A stretch of 64,000 nt of DNA, taken from NCBI RefSeq assembly GCF_018967845.1, contig NZ_JAHLZZ010000002.1:83722-147721 (forward strand), written 5' to 3'. The stretch is from Hymenobacter siberiensis (lineage in GTDB: Bacteria; Bacteroidota; Bacteroidia; Cytophagales; Hymenobacteraceae). Within the stretch, counting starts at the first letter, position 1, and the number at the start of each line of letters is the position of its first letter. Below the pieces are notes generated by a model that worked only from the letters and a program-made list of their open reading frames with translations, was not told where the DNA came from and made no database searches. Shown in pieces: positions 62,176 to 64,000 of this stretch. The translations under genes were made by a program, and so were the position numbers.

Positions 62176-62486
62176 ACTTGTTCCCGAATAAGAAATCGGC
62201 TGTCTTCTAAGCCGTATTTGGGGCCAGAAACAATGGATGCTCACAGAATCAACGGATACTGGCTTGACCAAGCTGGAGTTGTTTAGAAAGTCACAAAAGG
62301 TACTCAAACGGTCATGCAGCGCGCAGCATCTTGCTCGCCTCGTTGAACGGGCCTGACGATACGAGCAAGATGCTTCGCTGCGCGCTGCATGACCGTTCGG
62401 GGACTTTCTAAACAGCTTCGCTGAAAAGAATAGCTTATTGCCTAAACCAGCGAAGAATTTCAGCCGTTTCTTATTCGGGAACAAGT
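62176..62486. repeat. Outer inverted repeat enclosing a palindromic element
   Basis: ACTTGTTCCCGAATAAGAAA with TCGGCTG (62176-62202) is repeated inverted at 62461-62486 with one base difference. The 258 bases between contain the palindromic element at 62276-62419. The outer edge lies 15 bases from the dead sigma gene start. Confidence 0.65.
62276..62419. repeat. Palindromic repeat related to 48288-48366, with inserted stem
   Basis: Ends GTTTAGAAAGTC and GACTTTCTAAAC match the repeat at 48288. The inner part AACGGTCATGCAGCGCGCAG CATCTTGCTCG pairs with its inverse to 62397, making a longer stem. The arms are less perfect than at 48288. Confidence 0.7.
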
Positions 62487-62902
62487 GTAATATCTAAGCG
62501 AAGGCAGCGCCGCCCCTGCGGCCGGGGCCGGAGGTAGCGAAAGCAGAGCGGTAGCTCCCTGCCGGATGGATAAGCCCCGGTAAGGTCGCCGTTGGTCTTG
62601 CAGCCTGCACTTTGCGGCGGCAGTCGTTGGCCCGGGGGCGGCCTTACAGGACCGGGCATTTTTTCTTCGAAATTGAAAAGCCGGCTGGTTTTTCGATAGC
62701 CACTGTAAGGTGCAGCCTTGGTAGTGCGACTGTCGGTAATGTCGGACCAGCACTGAGGCTGCTGCTTGCCGACTCTTAAACTTTGGCCATTAGATATTTA
62801 TATTCTCCATAATCAGCCGCTTAACAAAGCTATAAACTAGCATTTTAGCGAGAAATATTCGGCTTTTTCTCTCATTTTCCACCTTCCCTGTTCTCCCGAA
62901 TT
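62487..62902. other. Intergenic region before the last gene
   Basis: About 415 bases. Minus-strand frames here (62659-62471, 62753-62460) are Arg/Pro-rich and unconvincing. The last 120 bases are AT-rich and probably hold the promoter of the downstream gene, though no clean consensus was seen. Confidence 0.35.
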
Positions 62903-64000
62903 ATGTCGCAACACACCTTTGATATCCTGGTAATTGGTACTGGCGGCGGCGGCAGCGTGGCCGCCCGCAAATGCGCGGCCGCCGGCAAGCGCGTGGCCAT
63001 TGTAGATGCGCTGCCCTTCGGCGGCACCTGCGCCCTGCGCGGCTGCGACCCCAAAAAGGTACTGCTCGGTGCGGCCGAGGCCGTGGCCCGCTCGCGGCAG
63101 CTGCTGGGCCACGGCCTGACGCAGGAAGCCGTCATCAGCTGGCCCGAGCTGGTGGCCTTCAAGCGCACGTTCATCGAGTCGGTACCGGCAAAGAAGGAAA
63201 CCAGCTTCGAGCAGGCCGGGATTCGCACGTTTCATGGTGTGGCCCGCTTCACGGGGCCGCACACGGTGCAGGTAGGCGAGCAGGTACTCGAAGCCGCGCA
63301 GTTTGTGATTGCCACCGGGGCGCGGCCCCGGCCGCTGGGCATTCCGGGCGAGGAGCTGTTGCTCGACAGCAGCGACTTCATGGAGCTGCCGGCGCTGCCC
63401 GCCGATATGACGTTTGTGGGGGGCGGCTACATCGCCTTCGAGTTTGCCCACCTCGTGGCCCGCTGCGGGGTGCAGGCGCGCATCATTCACCGGGGCCCAC
63501 GGCCGCTCGAAAACTTCGATGCCGACCTAGTCGGCCACCTGCTCACAGCCACCCGGGAAGCGGGCATCGAGGTGGTGCTGGACACCGAAGTAGCGGGCGT
63601 GGAGCGCCTGCCCGACGGCCGCCTGCGGCTGCGCACCACCGCCCAAGGGCAGGCCGGAGAGCTGACGGCCAGCCTGGCCATTCACGCGGCCGGCCGCGAA
63701 CCGGCCCTGGCCGAGCTGAACCTGGAAGCCGCTGGCGTGGCCTGCACCCGCCACGGCATGACGGTGAACGAGTACCTGCAGAGCACCACCCACCCCGACG
63801 TGTACGCCGCCGGCGACGCGGCCGCCTCCGGGCTGCCCCTGACGCCGGTAGCCGGCAAGGCTTCGCACGTAGTGGCCGCCAACCTGCTGCAAGGCAACCA
63901 CAAAACTGTTGACTACGGCGTTATTCCCTCGGCCGTGTTCACCCACCCGGTGCTGGCCAGCGTGGGCCTTACCGAGGCGGAGGCCACCAAGCAGGGACTC
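62903..64000 (+). CDS. FAD/NAD(P)-dependent disulfide oxidoreductase (3' partial)
   Basis: A class I flavoprotein disulfide reductase open at the right edge; 366 codons are visible of about 450 expected. FAD-binding FDILVIGTGGGGSVAARKCA at the start, redox disulfide in FGGTCALRGCDPKKVL near residue 45, NAD(P)-binding MTFVGGGYIAFEFAHLVARC near 170, second FAD segment HPDVYAAGDAAASG near 300 and the beginning of the dimer domain (IPSAVFTHPVLASVGLTEAE). Related to the gene at 56166 but clearly diverged. It resembles glutathione-reductase/mercuric-reductase-like proteins; the electron acceptor is unknown. Confidence 0.9.
   Translation, partial: MSQHTFDILVIGTGGGGSVAARKCAAAGKRVAIVDALPFGGTCALRGCDPKKVLLGAAEAVARSRQLLGHGLTQEAVISWPELVAFKRTFIESVPAKKETSFEQAGIRTFHGVARFTGPHTVQVGEQVLEAAQFVIATGARPRPLGIPGEELLLDSSDFMELPALPADMTFVGGGYIAFEFAHLVARCGVQARIIHRGPRPLENFDADLVGHLLTATREAGIEVVLDTEVAGVERLPDGRLRLRTTAQGQAGELTASLAIHAAGREPALAELNLEAAGVACTRHGMTVNEYLQSTTHPDVYAAGDAAASGLPLTPVAGKASHVVAANLLQGNHKTVDYGVIPSAVFTHPVLASVGLTEAEATKQGL

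Noticed and set aside
62460..62753. Arg/Pro-rich minus-strand frames near the right end
   Set aside because: Composition typical of GC-rich non-coding DNA; no start context; overlaps the outer inverted repeat.
1..64000. CRISPR array, tRNA or rRNA genes, riboswitch, replication origin
   Set aside because: Looked for direct repeats with regular spacers, cloverleaf-like GGTTCNANTCC motifs and known leader motifs by eye; none was convincing.

Overview
The window looks like chromosome of a high-GC Bacteroidota, most likely Hymenobacter or a close Cytophagales relative. The evidence is a modular PKD/GEVED protein ending in a type IX secretion sorting domain, Bacteroidota-type promoters (TTTG, about 18-20 bases, TAnnTTTG-like), and DUF4136, YsnF/AvaK, BON and Pls/PosA-like families. 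No rRNA, tRNA or CRISPR array was seen. Both ends cut genes: an HME-RND metal pump on the left and a flavin disulfide reductase on the right.

Left part (1-21.2 kb) is mostly intact. It holds the CusA/CzcA pump, a DUF2279 protein, a DUF1345 membrane protein and an SGNH-like hydrolase. A tightly overlapping three-gene minus-strand operon (12568 to 6535) follows: a Pls/PosA-type single-module synthetase, a 4'-phosphopantetheinyl transferase that could prime it, and an outer-membrane barrel-like protein. Read against GrsA, the adenylation pocket is D-A-E-S-I-G-T-V-I-K, close to the lysine code I remember, so a poly-lysine-like product is predicted. Next come a histidine kinase with kup (potassium uptake), a small membrane protein, and pta-ackA (acetate fermentation/overflow).

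Middle part (21.3-40 kb) mixes intact genes (esterase lipoprotein, katG, a HelD-like helicase, a serine recombinase, a DUF4136 lipoprotein) with mobile DNA and broken genes. The mobile DNA comprises an IS630 with visible TIRs and a TA duplication, a truncated IS5-type remnant, an ISKra4-like element with 24-bp TIRs, and palindromic repeats. The broken genes include a GAF protein, the T9SS PKD/GEVED protein, an LTxxQ (Spy/CpxP) protein, a fatty-acid desaturase, an aryl-sulfotransferase-like remnant and a copy of a small hypothetical gene.

The 40-54.7 kb part is a signalling and stress region. It contains a PAS histidine kinase overlapping a receiver-CRP regulator, two YsnF/AvaK proteins, a DUF4136 protein, an HtrA-type lipoprotein protease, a four-PAS kinase downstream of a stand-alone CheB, a BON protein, and a sterol-desaturase-like protein joined in frame to a small Bacteroidota 'phosphoribosylpyrophosphate synthetase-like' module.

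The right end (54.7-64 kb) has a dead IS701/IS4-type element, two pyridine-nucleotide disulfide oxidoreductases, a frameshifted DUF6789-like gene, a haloacid dehalogenase, an AT-rich AraC regulator beside an AhpD/CMD-type protein with a clear promoter, and a heavily decayed ECF sigma/anti-sigma pair next to nested inverted repeats. Many disrupted genes lie to the right of about 21 kb. Several breaks sit in G or A homopolymers, so real decay and sequencing error must be separated before any are called dead.
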